A stretch of 64,000 nucleotides of DNA from Halopiger djelfimassiliensis (GCF_000455365.1 NZ_HG315686.1:87871-151870); one strand, 5' to 3'. Shown: positions 25,491-34,519, counted from the first letter of the stretch. Made by a program: numbers and translations. The notes: generated from the letters alone by a model not told the origin.

Positions 25491-25742
25491 TCAGTCGTCA
25501 CTGATCGACCAGACGAGCGTATTTCCGACCTTCCGCGAGGTGATGATTCCCTTCGTTTCGAGCGCTTGAAGGCGTTTGTACGCGGTATCGTGGGCGCACC
25601 CGACCGCCTTCGCGATCTCTCCGGTTCCGACCGGCTCACCTTCGTTTTCGATCGCTTCCACGAAGTCGTCGTCCGAATACGTTCCGGTGTACCGACCCGT
25701 CCCCTCGTCGCGCTCTGGCATCGATCGGTCGTTGACCCCCAT
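25491..25742 (-). CDS. Small winged-helix DNA-binding protein
   Basis: About 83 residues from ATG at 25742 (MGVNDRSMPERDEG); a later ATG at 25721 is also possible. The helix-turn-helix is TGEIAKAVGCAHDTAYKRLQAL followed by a wing TKGIITSRKVGNTLVWSI. It is a single-domain regulator of the kind often found near mobile or stress genes. An inverted repeat at 25781-25816 lies just upstream and could be its operator. Confidence 0.78.
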   Translation of the reverse strand: MGVNDRSMPERDEGTGRYTGTYSDDDFVEAIENEGEPVGTGEIAKAVGCAHDTAYKRLQALETKGIITSRKVGNTLVWSISDD

Positions 25743-25780
25743 ACTGAATAGTCCTAACGGATACCCACGTCCTCCGTTCT

Positions 25781-25816
25781 GAGAATTCCGAAAGGGATTT
25801 ACCAATCGGAGTTCTC
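25781..25816. promoter_or_regulatory. 11-bp inverted repeat upstream of the small winged-helix gene
   Basis: GAGAATTCCGA (25781-25791) and TCGGAGTTCTC (25806-25816) match as inverted repeats at 10 of 11 positions, with a 14-bp spacer. It lies 39 bp upstream of the winged-helix gene start and at the left border of the low-GC islet. It could be an autoregulatory operator or an insertion-associated repeat. Confidence 0.5.
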
Positions 25817-25911
25817 ATTATGGATTGGAATCCCGGCTCCATGGGGCGTGACCGTCGGAGGAAATGCCCGAGTGCTGGTACACTCGAGCCGGGTTCCCGT
25901 GCCGGAAACCC

Positions 25912-25998
25912 ATGTCATCTAACGCGATACCGGGTCATGAAAGTCCCGAAACGACGGTCGTATCGACAACCAAACGTGAGTTCGTGGAGGGGTTCTGA
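25912..25998 (+). CDS. Possible 28-residue protein coupled to the next gene
   Basis: ATG at 25912 opens a 28-codon frame beginning MSSNAIPGHE and ending TTKREFVEGF, with the stop TGA overlapping the ATG of the next gene at 25998 (TGATG). The residues look like real haloarchaeal protein rather than random translation, and the stop-start overlap suggests translational coupling. It might be a tiny gene or the tail of a longer one that was lost. Two inverted repeats (CGAGTG-6-CACTCG at 25869-25886 and a GGGTT/AACCC pair) lie just upstream. Confidence 0.4.
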   Translation: MSSNAIPGHESPETTVVSTTKREFVEGF

Positions 25999-26543
25999 TG
26001 CCCGGAGATGATAGTCTTGATCGTGATGTGGCTGCGGAACTCGCTCGCGATCAACTCGCACAGGAACTCCGTTTTCCTCCCAGGTCTGACCGGAGTGACG
26101 TTGCTGCCCTTGTGGAAAACACGTCCCATATCGCCGCTGCACTCGAAGAGGGAGAAGTCCCCGAGCAAGGCGACATCGAGACTGCTCGTTACTATCTTAC
26201 AGCGGTTGAGAAGTGCCTTGATGAGATAACATCTCTGTTCGGCTGGAATCCGTGGGACACGGGCGCAACGTGGGGAGAGCTTACTGCCGAGCAGCAAACC
26301 GAGGTCTACGAGCAAAATCACCAACGGCTCGGTGAAGACGACGAGAGCAACACGGAAATCGTTGGCAATAGCGATGAAGAGGTTCTGTCCGATAGGGACC
26401 TCGCGGTACTCCGCATGGGCCTCGAAGCGGGCCTCTTGCAGGTCGAACATGGCGAGCGAAACCGTGAAGCCGCCGCTCGGATGCTCGAACGCTATGCTGA
26501 AGCTGTCCGCGACGGGGACGTGTATTCCCGCATCCGTAATTGA
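25998..26543 (+). CDS. Hypothetical 181-residue protein of the low-GC islet
   Basis: An acidic soluble protein beginning MPGDDSLDRDVAAELARDQL. It is mostly helical with a notable TSLFGWNPWDTGATWGELTAEQQTEVYEQN core and ends ERYAEAVRDGDVYSRIRN. I do not recognise a family. Codon use is clearly less GC-rich than in neighbouring genes, with many NNA/NNT codons, suggesting recent acquisition, perhaps from a virus or plasmid. It follows a coupled 28-residue frame and a small winged-helix regulator. A further 17-codon frame (MTTFEDRIVRAGLAALE, 26589-26642) lies after it and may be a gene remnant. Confidence 0.65.
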   Translation: MPGDDSLDRDVAAELARDQLAQELRFPPRSDRSDVAALVENTSHIAAALEEGEVPEQGDIETARYYLTAVEKCLDEITSLFGWNPWDTGATWGELTAEQQTEVYEQNHQRLGEDDESNTEIVGNSDEEVLSDRDLAVLRMGLEAGLLQVEHGERNREAAARMLERYAEAVRDGDVYSRIRN

Positions 26544-26684
26544 AGTCGGCACCTGGACGTTTACAAAGAGTGTGTCGTCTGATTATCGATGACGACGTTC
26601 GAAGACCGAATCGTTCGTGCAGGGCTAGCGGCGCTCGAATAGTTTCCAACAACTGTTAAGAACGAACGACCGGAACCGTTCGGC

Positions 26685-27248
26685 ATGGTCCTACGAGAGT
26701 CCGATTCCGAACTCGAGGCCGGCGACCCCGCGCCCGACTTCGAACTCGACGGCGTCGACGGCGAGCCCTATACGCTCGAGTCGTTTTCCGACGCCGAGGC
26801 CCTGTTGCTCGTGTTCACCTGCAACCACTGCCCGTACGCGGAGGCGAAGTTCGATCTGCTGAACGAACTGGCCGCCGAGTACGACGAACTCGCGGTCGTC
26901 GGGATCAACCCCAACGACGCCGAGGAGTACCCCGAGGACTCGTTCGAGAAGATGCGCGAGTACGTCGACGACGGGACGATCCGGTACGACGCGTACCTCC
27001 GCGACGAAACCCAGACCGTCGCCGAGGCCTACGGCGCGGTCTGTACGCCGGACCCGTTCCTCTTCCGTCGTGAAAACGATACGTTCCGGCTCGCTTACCA
27101 CGGCCGGCTCGACGACGCCCTGAATCCCGAGGACGACCCGACCCGGTTCCACGTCCGGGAAGCCATCGAGTCCGTGCTCGCGGACGAATCGGTCGACCTC
27201 GAGTGGCAGCCCTCCCGGGGTTGTTCAATCAAGTGGCGCGAAGACTGA
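26685..27248 (+). CDS. Thioredoxin-fold redox protein (AhpC/TSA-redoxin type) with CxxC
   Basis: A 187-residue protein with a redoxin/AhpC-TSA fold: GDPAPDFELDGVDGEPYTLESF at the start, then LLVFTCNHCPYAEAKFDLL, with a CNHC redox pair, and GINPNDAEEYPEDSFEKM. It resembles the resA-like/DUF-type thioredoxin family that keeps CxxC rather than a peroxidatic cysteine. It ends with RGCSIKWRED, typical of this subgroup. Cytosolic; probably a disulfide reductase. Converges with the flavin oxidoreductase gene. Confidence 0.88.
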   Translation: MVLRESDSELEAGDPAPDFELDGVDGEPYTLESFSDAEALLLVFTCNHCPYAEAKFDLLNELAAEYDELAVVGINPNDAEEYPEDSFEKMREYVDDGTIRYDAYLRDETQTVAEAYGAVCTPDPFLFRRENDTFRLAYHGRLDDALNPEDDPTRFHVREAIESVLADESVDLEWQPSRGCSIKWRED

Positions 27249-27260
27249 ACCGATCGCAGC

Positions 27261-28346
27261 TCAGCGAACGGCGTGACGGTACTGGATCGGCCACTCCCGG
27301 GTGCCGTCGAGGGCGTCGCTCGATCGGAGGCCGAAGTAGGGATCCCGGAGGAACTCCCGGCCGACGAGGACGAGATCCGCGCGGTCGTTGCGCACGATGG
27401 CGTCGGCCTGTTCGGGTTCGGTGATCCCGCCGACCGCGCCGACGGCGACGTCCGTCCGTTCCCGCAGCTCTTCGGCGAGCGGGACCTGGAAGTTCGGCCC
27501 CGCGGACAGTTCCTGTGCCGGGTGGAGTCCGCCCGAACTGACGTCGATCAGGTCTCCGCCCAGATCCGAGAGGTCGGCGGCGAGGCGGGCCGACTCCTCG
27601 ATCGTCCACGACTCGCGATCGTCCAGCCAGTCCGTTCCGGAGAGACGAACGAAGACGGGTTGGTCGTCGGGCCAGACGTCGCGGACGGCCGCGGTGACCT
27701 CCCGTACGAGTCGCGAGCGGTTCTCGAAGCTCCCGCCGTAGTCGTCTTCGCGCCGGTTCGTGACGGGCGAGAGGAACTCGTGGAGCAGATAGCCGTGGGC
27801 CGCGTGCACTTCCGCGATCTCGAAACCGGCCGCGAGCGCCCGTTCGGCGGCCGCGCGGTAGGCGTCGATCACGCCCTGAATATCGTCCGGGGTCGCCTTT
27901 CGCATCGTCGGCCGATCGCCGTCGAACGGCGGGTATGCCTCCGGCGAGGGCGAGAGCACTTCCCATCCGTTCTCCTCGTCGGCATCGATCGGGACGTTGC
28001 CCTCCCACGGGCGAGTCTTGCTCGCTTTGTGACCCGCGTGGGCGAGCTGGATCCCCGGTACCGTGCCTTGCTCCCGAACGAACTCGGCGATCGGCTCGAG
28101 CGCGGCCGCGTGGTCGTCGCTCCAGATCCCGAGGTCGTAGGGCGTGATTCGCCCGCGGGGGCTGACGGCCGTTGCCTCCGTCATGACGATTCCGGCACCC
28201 CCGACGGCGCGACTTCCGAGGTGGACGCGGTGCCATTCGGTTGCGAGTCCATCACGATCGCAGGAGTACTGACACATCGGCGAGACGGCGACTCGGTTCG
28301 GAATCTCACAATCACGAAGCGACAGCGACGTAAACAGCTCAGCCAT
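27261..28346 (-). CDS. Old yellow enzyme family NADH:flavin oxidoreductase (YqjM-like)
   Basis: A 361-residue FMN beta-barrel enzyme that reduces activated C=C bonds. YqjM-class signatures are VAVSPMCQYSCDRDGLATEWHRVHLGSRAVGG at the start, IQLAHAGHKAS, HAAHGYLLHEFLSPVTNRR, VRLSGTDW and ADLVLVGREFLRDPYFGL. The HAAHGYLL segment holds the substrate-binding histidines. Physiological substrate is not known; related enzymes act on enones and maleimides. Confidence 0.93.
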   Translation of the reverse strand: MAELFTSLSLRDCEIPNRVAVSPMCQYSCDRDGLATEWHRVHLGSRAVGGAGIVMTEATAVSPRGRITPYDLGIWSDDHAAALEPIAEFVREQGTVPGIQLAHAGHKASKTRPWEGNVPIDADEENGWEVLSPSPEAYPPFDGDRPTMRKATPDDIQGVIDAYRAAAERALAAGFEIAEVHAAHGYLLHEFLSPVTNRREDDYGGSFENRSRLVREVTAAVRDVWPDDQPVFVRLSGTDWLDDRESWTIEESARLAADLSDLGGDLIDVSSGGLHPAQELSAGPNFQVPLAEELRERTDVAVGAVGGITEPEQADAIVRNDRADLVLVGREFLRDPYFGLRSSDALDGTREWPIQYRHAVR

Positions 28347-28468
28347 CGCCGGCTCTTGGTCGCAGGCCGGCTAAATCCCCGTGAACGGGGAGGGACTTGC
28401 CGGCAGGTGCCGTCGATCCGAAACCGTGAGAGGAGCAACCCTTTGACGGTCGAGACGCGATCACCACC

Positions 28469-29314
28469 ATGGCCAGTTCACGACGACCCGTTCTTCTCGA
28501 CGCGTTCGACGCGGATCGACCGGTCCTCGGCATGATTCACCTGCCGGCATTACCGGGCGCACCGGCCTCGGACGGCGACCGTGACGCGATCCGGACTCGG
28601 ATGCTCGAGGACGCCCACCGCCTCGAGGACGGCGGGATCGACGGTCTCATCGTCGAGAACTTCGGCGATGCCCCGTTCTATCCCGAGACCGTCCCGAACC
28701 ACGTCGTCGCCGACATGACGGCGCTGGCGACGGCGCTTGGAAACGCCGTCGACGTCCCCGTCGGCGTCAACGTCCTCAGGAACGACGCCGACGCGGCGCT
28801 GTCGATCGCTGCCGCCGCCGGCGCGGCGTTCGTTCGGGTCAACGTCCACGTCGGGACCGCCGCGACGGATCAGGGGGTGCTCGAGGGCCGGGCCCACGAG
28901 ACGCTGCGCCGCCGCGACCGGATCGACGCCGACGTCGCGATCCTCGCGGACGTGCACGTCAAACACGCGACGCCGGTCGGTGACCGGGACATCGAACGGA
29001 CCGCCATCGAGACGGTCGACCGCGGCAAGGCAGACGGCGTCGTCGTCTCCGGAGCCGGGACCGGGGTCACTACGCCGCTCTCGAATATCGAGCGCGTCGC
29101 CGATGCCCTCTCCGGCGAGTACGAGCACGTCCCGGTGTTCGTCGGCAGCGGCGTCACGAGCGACACCGTCGGCGACTGTCTCGAGGCGGGCGCGGACGGC
29201 GTCATCGTCGGGACGGCGCTCAAGGAGGGCGGTGAGACGACCGCCCCCGTCTCGCAGGATCGCGTCGAATCGATCGTCGCGGCGGCTCGAGAGAGCCGGC
29301 CGAACGCCGAATAA
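28469..29314 (+). CDS. BtpA family TIM-barrel protein
   Basis: A 281-residue BtpA/photosystem-I-biogenesis family protein: VLGMIHLPALPGAP, DGGIDGLIVENFGDAPFY, PVGVNVLRNDADAALSIAAAAGAAFVRVNVHVG, DVHVKHATPVG, KADGVVVSGAGTG and GSGVTSDTVGDCLEAGADGVIVGTALKEGG. BtpA was first linked to PSI stability in cyanobacteria, but archaeal members are probably phosphosugar or cofactor-related TIM-barrel enzymes. The adjacent TctA-like gene converges with it. Confidence 0.9.
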   Translation: MASSRRPVLLDAFDADRPVLGMIHLPALPGAPASDGDRDAIRTRMLEDAHRLEDGGIDGLIVENFGDAPFYPETVPNHVVADMTALATALGNAVDVPVGVNVLRNDADAALSIAAAAGAAFVRVNVHVGTAATDQGVLEGRAHETLRRRDRIDADVAILADVHVKHATPVGDRDIERTAIETVDRGKADGVVVSGAGTGVTTPLSNIERVADALSGEYEHVPVFVGSGVTSDTVGDCLEAGADGVIVGTALKEGGETTAPVSQDRVESIVAAARESRPNAE

Positions 29315-29322
29315 GCGACTGT

Positions 29323-30564
29323 TCAGAGGCCGAGCAGTAACGGGCCGATCAACACGCCCATCAGATGCACGCGCCGACACCGGAGTCGAAGCGGTACCAG
29401 TCCGATCGCGGTCGCAACGCCGAAGACTACGACCCCGACGGCCCCGCCGAACAGGTACGACAGGCCGACCAATACCACGAGTACCGCGGTCGAGACCTTC
29501 CAGTACGGAAGCCGACCCACCAACTCGAGGTACGCGTCGCCGACGATGATGACGAGAACGAACCCGAACAGCCCGGCGAGGACGACCCCCACGAGCAGGA
29601 CCGGCAACTCGAGGGGTGCGTTCACGCGGTCGAAGGCGACGAGGACGCCGGTGCGTGGCTGTCCGATCGCGACGAGCGCGAACAGGGCGAACACGGTATT
29701 GGCCGTATCGACGCCGCTCGTCGCGACGATGTACCCCCGATCCCCGGACCGACCGGGAACGAACGCAAGGACGGCGACGGCGGCGATCGCGGCCGTAATC
29801 CCCGGCATGTAGCCGACGGCCGCGCCCGCGAGCGCGCCGGCGAGTGCCGTCGTCCCCACGAGCGGACCGGACACCGCGATCGCGTCTTCGTGCTGTGGTG
29901 GGAGTCCGCTCCCGCGGATCGCGTCGAGCAACATCGGTGCCCCGAACAGGCCGGCGAAAAGCGGTGCCAGCGTTCCGCCGGCTTCGAGGGGTGCATCCGT
30001 GGAGAGATCGAGTGCGACTGCTCCCAGTCCGGCGGCGAGGACGAACGAACACAGCCCCCCGATCCGAGCGTTCCACGTGCGTTCGGCGGCAAGCAGCGCG
30101 ACGACCACCATCGCCAGCACGAGCGACAGGTGTCTCCGAACGATCGGATACGCGGCCGTCACACCCCGCGTGATCGGAACGGCGAGCGGCACCGCCCCGA
30201 GGACCGCAAGCAGGCTTCCGAGTGCCGACAGCCGGATCGCTTCAGGCCCTCGTCCCTCGAGGACCATTCGGTGACCCGGTAGCGCGGTCGCGGCCGTTTC
30301 GGCATCGGGGACGCCGAGGGCCATCGCCGGGACGGCGTTGAGAAACGTATGGACGACGCCTGCCGAAAGCATCGCACAGCCAACCAAAAGCGGCGGGCCG
30401 GGGACCGACGGGGCGATCCCCGCGAGCAAGAGCGCGAAGTTGTTCGCGTGAAGTCCCGGGACGAGACCGCTGCAGCTACCGAGGAAGGCCCCCGCGAGAA
30501 CCCACACGAGTACCTGTAGCGTCAGCGATGGATCGGTGACCAGTCCGGCTGGAACGGCGGCCAT
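29323..30564 (-). CDS. TctA-like/DUF112 multi-spanning membrane transporter
   Basis: A 413-residue membrane protein starting MAAVPAGLVTDPSLTLQV, with about ten hydrophobic segments. The N-terminal GAFLGSCSGLVPGLHANNFALLL resembles the conserved region of the tripartite tricarboxylate transporter TctA subunit, and a second-half copy LAGAAVGYMPGITAAIAAV shows the inverted-repeat architecture. The TctB and TctC partners are not here. In haloarchaea such stand-alone proteins are common; the substrate is unknown. Confidence 0.78.
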   Translation of the reverse strand: MAAVPAGLVTDPSLTLQVLVWVLAGAFLGSCSGLVPGLHANNFALLLAGIAPSVPGPPLLVGCAMLSAGVVHTFLNAVPAMALGVPDAETAATALPGHRMVLEGRGPEAIRLSALGSLLAVLGAVPLAVPITRGVTAAYPIVRRHLSLVLAMVVVALLAAERTWNARIGGLCSFVLAAGLGAVALDLSTDAPLEAGGTLAPLFAGLFGAPMLLDAIRGSGLPPQHEDAIAVSGPLVGTTALAGALAGAAVGYMPGITAAIAAVAVLAFVPGRSGDRGYIVATSGVDTANTVFALFALVAIGQPRTGVLVAFDRVNAPLELPVLLVGVVLAGLFGFVLVIIVGDAYLELVGRLPYWKVSTAVLVVLVGLSYLFGGAVGVVVFGVATAIGLVPLRLRCRRVHLMGVLIGPLLLGL

Positions 30565-30753
30565 CGGACGGTCTGGCCGCGGCCTGATAGATAAGTTCTC
30601 GGTCGGGTACGTGATCGACGGTGTGTGTCCGGCAGTCGATCGGCTCAGGCCGGTGAGTACAATACACGCAGCCAGCGTCGTCACTCACCGTCCGTGTCGA
30701 GCGTTCGCAAAAAATCGGGATTGACGACTCGTCGTCGAAGCGACTGGTCCGGC

Positions 30754-31098
30754 TTAGCCGAAGAGCTCGCCGAGGCCTTCGCCGCTGGCCTCTTCGTCTT
30801 CGTCGTCGTCTTCGTCCTCGTCCGTCGTGTCCGGGACGTCGCTGGTCTCCTCGGCTTCCTCCTCTTCGCCGCCGGCTTCGGCGGCCGCGGCACCGCCTGC
30901 GGCGGCTCCGCCGGCAGGGACCGCAGCAGCCTCGGAGACTGCCTCGTCGATGTCGACGTCCTCGAGTGCGGCGACGAGCGCCTTCACGCGGGACTCTTCG
31001 ACGTCGACGCCGGCAGCGTCGAGCACGTCGGTGAGGTTGTCTTCGTTGATCTCTTCGCCCGTTTCGTTCAGGATGAGTGCAGCGTATACGTATTCCAT
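30754..31098 (-). CDS. rpl12: 50S ribosomal protein L12 (P1)
   Basis: A 114-residue acidic stalk protein. The N-terminal [22 protein letters not shown] dimerises and binds L10; an Ala/Gly hinge and a long Glu/Asp stretch lead to the C-terminal GEGLGELFG, which recruits translation factors. It is the last gene of the L1-L10-L12 operon. The C-terminal motif nearly matches that of L10 (GLGEMFG). Confidence 0.97.
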   Translation of the reverse strand: MEYVYAALILNETGEEINEDNLTDVLDAAGVDVEESRVKALVAALEDVDIDEAVSEAAAVPAGGAAAGGAAAAEAGGEEEEAEETSDVPDTTDEDEDDDEDEEASGEGLGELFG

Positions 31099-31120
31099 GT
31101 TTGGATCCTCCGTTGATTAG

Positions 31121-32161
31121 TTAGCCGAACATTTCGCCGAGCCCAGCGGCACCGTCACCGTCTTCGTCGTCTTCGTCGGTGTCGTCGTCTTCGGCCTCGG
31201 CGTCAGCCTGGTCGTCTGCCGATTCGTCTTCACCCTCGTCCTCGTCGGGGGCCGCCGGTTCGGCGGGCGCCTCGACGTCCTGCAGTTCCTCAGGCAGGGC
31301 TTCCTCGTCGTCGATCTGGGCCGCGAGCGCACGCAACTGTGCGTCGGCCTTGCTGACGAGGTCGGGCATCAGGTCTTCGTCCTCGATCGCGGCCTGCAGG
31401 CCGAGGCTCTTGGCCTCGCCCGTGGCCTTGGCGATAAGCGTCGGTGCCGTCGTCGCGGTCGGGAAACTCGCGTTGACCGAGAGGTTCCGAGCGCGGGCGG
31501 CAGCCGTCGAGACGTCGCTCCGGTAGGCGTCGACGTCGATGTCGAGGTCCTCGGGGTCGAAGAGTACGCCGTCGGCGACGACGGCACGAAGGTCGAGTCC
31601 GACCTCCTTGGGTTCGATCCCGAGTTCGTTGAGGACGTTCGCCAGGTCCGCAGAGACTTCCCCGCCGGCCTCGAGGACCGTCGAGTCCTCCATGACCTGA
31701 ATCGAACCGTCCTCGATGCGCGCGTTGGCGCCGATGCTCTGAAGTTCGCCCACGAACGGTCCCGGATCGACACCGGTGTCGCCTTCGGGAATGACGATGT
31801 CGTTCGGGGCGACCTCGCCCTCGTTGATCGGGGCGGGCGTCTTCGACGCCTCGAGCTCTTTGTACAGCGTGAACGGATTGTCGTTCGTGCCAATAATTCC
31901 GACCTGCCCTTCGATGTGGTCGACGAGATCGCCGAGTCCAGCAGCCTCCAGTGCACGGACCTGCAAGGTGTTGCGGCTGACGCGCAACTCCGCGGTGCCG
32001 TGTAGGTCACGGCGCATATCCTGGAGCTGTTTGCTCGGGATGCCGGCGATGCCGACGATACCGACGCTCTCGTAGCTCTCGATGAGCTCCTCGAGTTCGT
32101 CGACTTCCTCTTTCTTCCACTGGGGAAGGTTCTCGGTTTTGCGTTCAGCCTGTGCGCTCAT
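31121..32161 (-). CDS. rpl10: 50S ribosomal protein L10 (P0)
   Basis: A 346-residue archaeal P0: the N-terminal rRNA-binding domain ([36 protein letters not shown]) and the archaeal insert domain, then helical spine segments that bind L12 dimers, and an acidic tail ending GLGEMFG. It forms the base of the ribosomal stalk. Follows L1 by a single base and precedes L12 by 22 bp. Confidence 0.97.
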   Translation of the reverse strand: MSAQAERKTENLPQWKKEEVDELEELIESYESVGIVGIAGIPSKQLQDMRRDLHGTAELRVSRNTLQVRALEAAGLGDLVDHIEGQVGIIGTNDNPFTLYKELEASKTPAPINEGEVAPNDIVIPEGDTGVDPGPFVGELQSIGANARIEDGSIQVMEDSTVLEAGGEVSADLANVLNELGIEPKEVGLDLRAVVADGVLFDPEDLDIDVDAYRSDVSTAAARARNLSVNASFPTATTAPTLIAKATGEAKSLGLQAAIEDEDLMPDLVSKADAQLRALAAQIDDEEALPEELQDVEAPAEPAAPDEDEGEDESADDQADAEAEDDDTDEDDEDGDGAAGLGEMFG

Positions 32162-32162
32162 G

Positions 32163-32795
32163 TTAGGCCACCTCCACGGACGGCCCCATCGTCGTCTTCA
32201 CGTAGACGGCGTCGATGTTCTGGGGCCCCTTCTCGAGGTCGGCGTGCAGGCGACGCAGGATGACGTCGATGTTGTCGGCGATATCTTCGGCATCCATATC
32301 CTCGGCACCGACGAGCGTGTGGAACGTCCGGCGGTCACCCGAGCGAAGCTGCACGGTGTTTTTGAGCCGGTTGACGGTCTCGACGACGTCGTCGTCGGGC
32401 GAGAGCGGATCCGGCATCTTCCCCCGGGGACCGAGAATGGTACCCAGGTGCCGGGCGATGTCTTGCATCATCGCCTCTTCGGCGATGAAGAAGTCCGTCT
32501 CGTCTGCCATGTCTTTGGCCTCGTCGTCGTCCAGATCGGCCACGTCGTCCTCCGAGAGGACCTCGTCCGCGACCTCCTCGGCACGGACTGCGGTTTCCCC
32601 TTCGGCGATGACGACGATTCGCGTCTCCTGCCCGGTTCCGGACGGGAGGACGACGGACTCGTCAACGCGGTTCGACGGTTCGTTCAGGTCAAGGTCGCGC
32701 AGGTTGATCGCGAGGTCCACCGTTTCGGTAAAGTTCCGATCGGGCGATTCCTCGAGTGCGCGAGCCACTGCGGTTTCAATATCCGAATCTGCCAT
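32163..32795 (-). CDS. rpl1: 50S ribosomal protein L1
   Basis: A 210-residue L1: [59 protein letters not shown] and [13 protein letters not shown]. It binds the L1 protuberance of 23S rRNA and, in archaea, represses its own operon by binding a similar structure in the mRNA leader. A strong Shine-Dalgarno (GGAGGTG) is found 4 nt before the ATG, unusual for haloarchaea where leaderless transcripts prevail, and is consistent with translational control. Confidence 0.97.
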   Translation of the reverse strand: MADSDIETAVARALEESPDRNFTETVDLAINLRDLDLNEPSNRVDESVVLPSGTGQETRIVVIAEGETAVRAEEVADEVLSEDDVADLDDDEAKDMADETDFFIAEEAMMQDIARHLGTILGPRGKMPDPLSPDDDVVETVNRLKNTVQLRSGDRRTFHTLVGAEDMDAEDIADNIDVILRRLHADLEKGPQNIDAVYVKTTMGPSVEVA

Positions 32796-32890
32796 CGTTC
32801 ACCTCCGTAGTACGCAGGAATGCTCCTACGGGTCAGTGAAACAGGCGATGCCTGTCTCTGTTGAAGGAAATGCTATGCGGAACTTAAACC
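32796..32890 (-). promoter_or_regulatory. Promoter and structured mRNA leader of the L1-L10-L12 operon
   Basis: On the minus strand a TATA-like GTTTAAGTT lies at 32883-32890, which would start the transcript near 32858 and give a leader of about 60 nt. The leader holds a perfect hairpin ACAGGC-ATC-GCCTGT (32841-32855), a CGTAG/CTACG stem (32806-32810 with 32826-32830) whose edge touches the Shine-Dalgarno GGAGGTG (32800-32806), and the strong Shine-Dalgarno itself. Archaeal L1 operons are known to be autoregulated at the leader; this is the likely site, but the exact L1-binding motif is not proven here. Confidence 0.55.
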
Positions 32891-33063
32891 CGTCGAACTG
32901 GGATAGGACCGGGTTCGCACAACATTTATTTCACCCGATAATGGCCCGAATACACTATTATCTATATTTTAACACGATGTGGCCGGGGCCGTTGTTCCGT
33001 CAATAAGCCGACGTAACGGCGCTGTATCACTGGTTCATCAGCTGACCGAAAGTAATATGATAC

Positions 33064-33690
33064 ATGATAGTGAAACAAATGGATATGTGGCCAGAGGGTT
33101 TATATACATCGAGTGATCCGGCAGGGCGGGAGTCCCTCGAGTATCTCGTGTACGGCGGCGGCCTCGATGCCTACCAGTCGTTCGATCCCATCATCAGGGT
33201 GGGGCTACAGTTTGCTGGAACGCTGGTCGTCGCACTGGTCGTCCTCGGGATGATTCAGGGGTACGGTCCACGTATCGTGGCCAAATCACGTCGAAGCCCG
33301 GTCATCTCGTTCTGTATCGGGCTCCCGGCAGTACTCGTCCTCGGCGGCCTCGCGAGTACCGGTTATCTGATCGTCGGCACCAGTCTCGGAACGTTCTTCG
33401 GCGTTCCGTTAGTCATCCTCGGCTCGACGGTGTTACCGACGGCGACCGCTCTCGGGTTCGTTGCGATCGGGCAAACGATCGGGGCGCGACTCGGACAGAA
33501 CCAACTCGCGGTTGGCATCCTCGTCGGGAGTCTCGTCGGCGGTTTGGCCGCGTTCTCGTTACCGGCTACCGTCGCCGTCACCGCCCTCGCAGCGTCGCTC
33601 GGCGTCGGTGCCGGCGCTCGAGTACTGTTCAACGCCGGGAGTTCGTCCAGCCCGGACGAACGCACCGTTCCACCTGCGAACAAGATTTAG
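33064..33690 (+). CDS. Four- to five-helix membrane protein of unknown function
   Basis: A protein of up to 208 residues with hydrophobic segments such as TLVVALVVLGMIQGYG, GLPAVLVLGGLASTGYLI, FFGVPLVILGSTVLPTATALGF and GILVGSLVGGLAAFSLPATVAV. The RIVAKSRRSPVISFCIGLP loop is reminiscent of a conserved haloarchaeal family. The true start is uncertain: a strong TATA-like TTTATATAC at 33099-33107 lies inside the longest frame and would favour GTG at 33148 (29 codons later). Polar Ser/Pro-rich C-terminal tail. No neighbour suggests a role. Confidence 0.65.
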   Translation: MIVKQMDMWPEGLYTSSDPAGRESLEYLVYGGGLDAYQSFDPIIRVGLQFAGTLVVALVVLGMIQGYGPRIVAKSRRSPVISFCIGLPAVLVLGGLASTGYLIVGTSLGTFFGVPLVILGSTVLPTATALGFVAIGQTIGARLGQNQLAVGILVGSLVGGLAAFSLPATVAVTALAASLGVGAGARVLFNAGSSSSPDERTVPPANKI

Positions 33691-33919
33691 CTCCCGGCCG
33701 GCATATTGACGCGGCAACGTCTTTAGTGCCGATTAGAACGTCATCACGTAGCCGTCCCAGTCGATCCGTGTTCTCGGGTCCACAGCCGTCTCTTCCCAGA
33801 ACTGCGACCGCAGGGATCGGCGTCCAACCTCGTGCGGACGAATCCCTCGTGGCTGGTCACACGCGTTCAAAAAACGATCGTGACCGGCGGCGGCCGAACT
33901 CCGATTCGCGTCGACGCGG

Positions 33920-34408
33920 TTACGCTTCGGCCCCGTCGACCAGTACGTCGTCGTACTCGCCGCCGTCGACCTTTTCCTTGAACTCGCGAGCGTCCTCGCC
34001 TTCGATGGTCACACCCATCGAGGCGCAGGTGCCGACGACTTCCTTCGCGGCGTTTCGCAGGTCGTAGGCGAGCAGGTCGGGATGTTTCTGCTCGGCGATC
34101 TGTTTGACCTGTTCGACCGAAAGGTCCGCGACGAAGTCCTCCTGCGGTTCGCCGCTGCCGGTCTCGAAGCCGGCCTCGTCTTTGATCAGTTCCGCCGTCG
34201 GTGGGACACCGACGTCGATTTCGAAGGAGCCGTCCTCCTCGTACTCGACGGTAACGGGGACTTCGGTGCCGTCGAACGCTTCCGTCTGGTCGTTGATCTC
34301 CTGTACGACCGCCTGTACGTCGACGGGCGTCGGTCCGAGCTCGGGACCGAGCGGCGGGCCAGGATTGGCCTGCCCACCCGGAACGAGCACTTCGATGGTT
34401 CCAGCCAT
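33920..34408 (-). CDS. rpl11: 50S ribosomal protein L11
   Basis: A 162-residue L11: MAGTIEVLVPGGQANPGPPLGPELGPTPVDVQ, the conserved proline-rich start, followed by the rRNA-binding C-terminal domain (LLAYDLRNAAKEVVGTCASMG). It is part of the GTPase-associated centre. Encoded separately from the L1 operon, as usual in haloarchaea. A TATA-like CTTAAAACT lies about 27 bp before its start (34430-34438). Confidence 0.97.
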   Translation of the reverse strand: MAGTIEVLVPGGQANPGPPLGPELGPTPVDVQAVVQEINDQTEAFDGTEVPVTVEYEEDGSFEIDVGVPPTAELIKDEAGFETGSGEPQEDFVADLSVEQVKQIAEQKHPDLLAYDLRNAAKEVVGTCASMGVTIEGEDAREFKEKVDGGEYDDVLVDGAEA

Positions 34409-34519
34409 ACCCGTGAAAACCCGTGCGCGAGTTTTAAGGGTTGCTTTTTCGTGCAGTCTTCGCCTGTGACGATCTGACGCACCCTCGGGAACGGCCGCTA
34501 CGAGGGGTTTCGACCGGTC

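Noticed and set aside
25869-25910. tRNA-like structure near the islet (CGAGTG/CACTCG and gggttcccgtgccggaaaccc)
   Set aside because: No acceptor stem, anticodon arm or TTCGA-type T-loop could be assembled; only short inverted repeats are present.
25820-26011. 63-codon plus-strand frame before the islet gene
   Set aside because: It overlaps the better-supported 28-codon frame coupled to the 181-residue gene, and its residues (Arg/Cys/Pro-rich) look like shadow translation.
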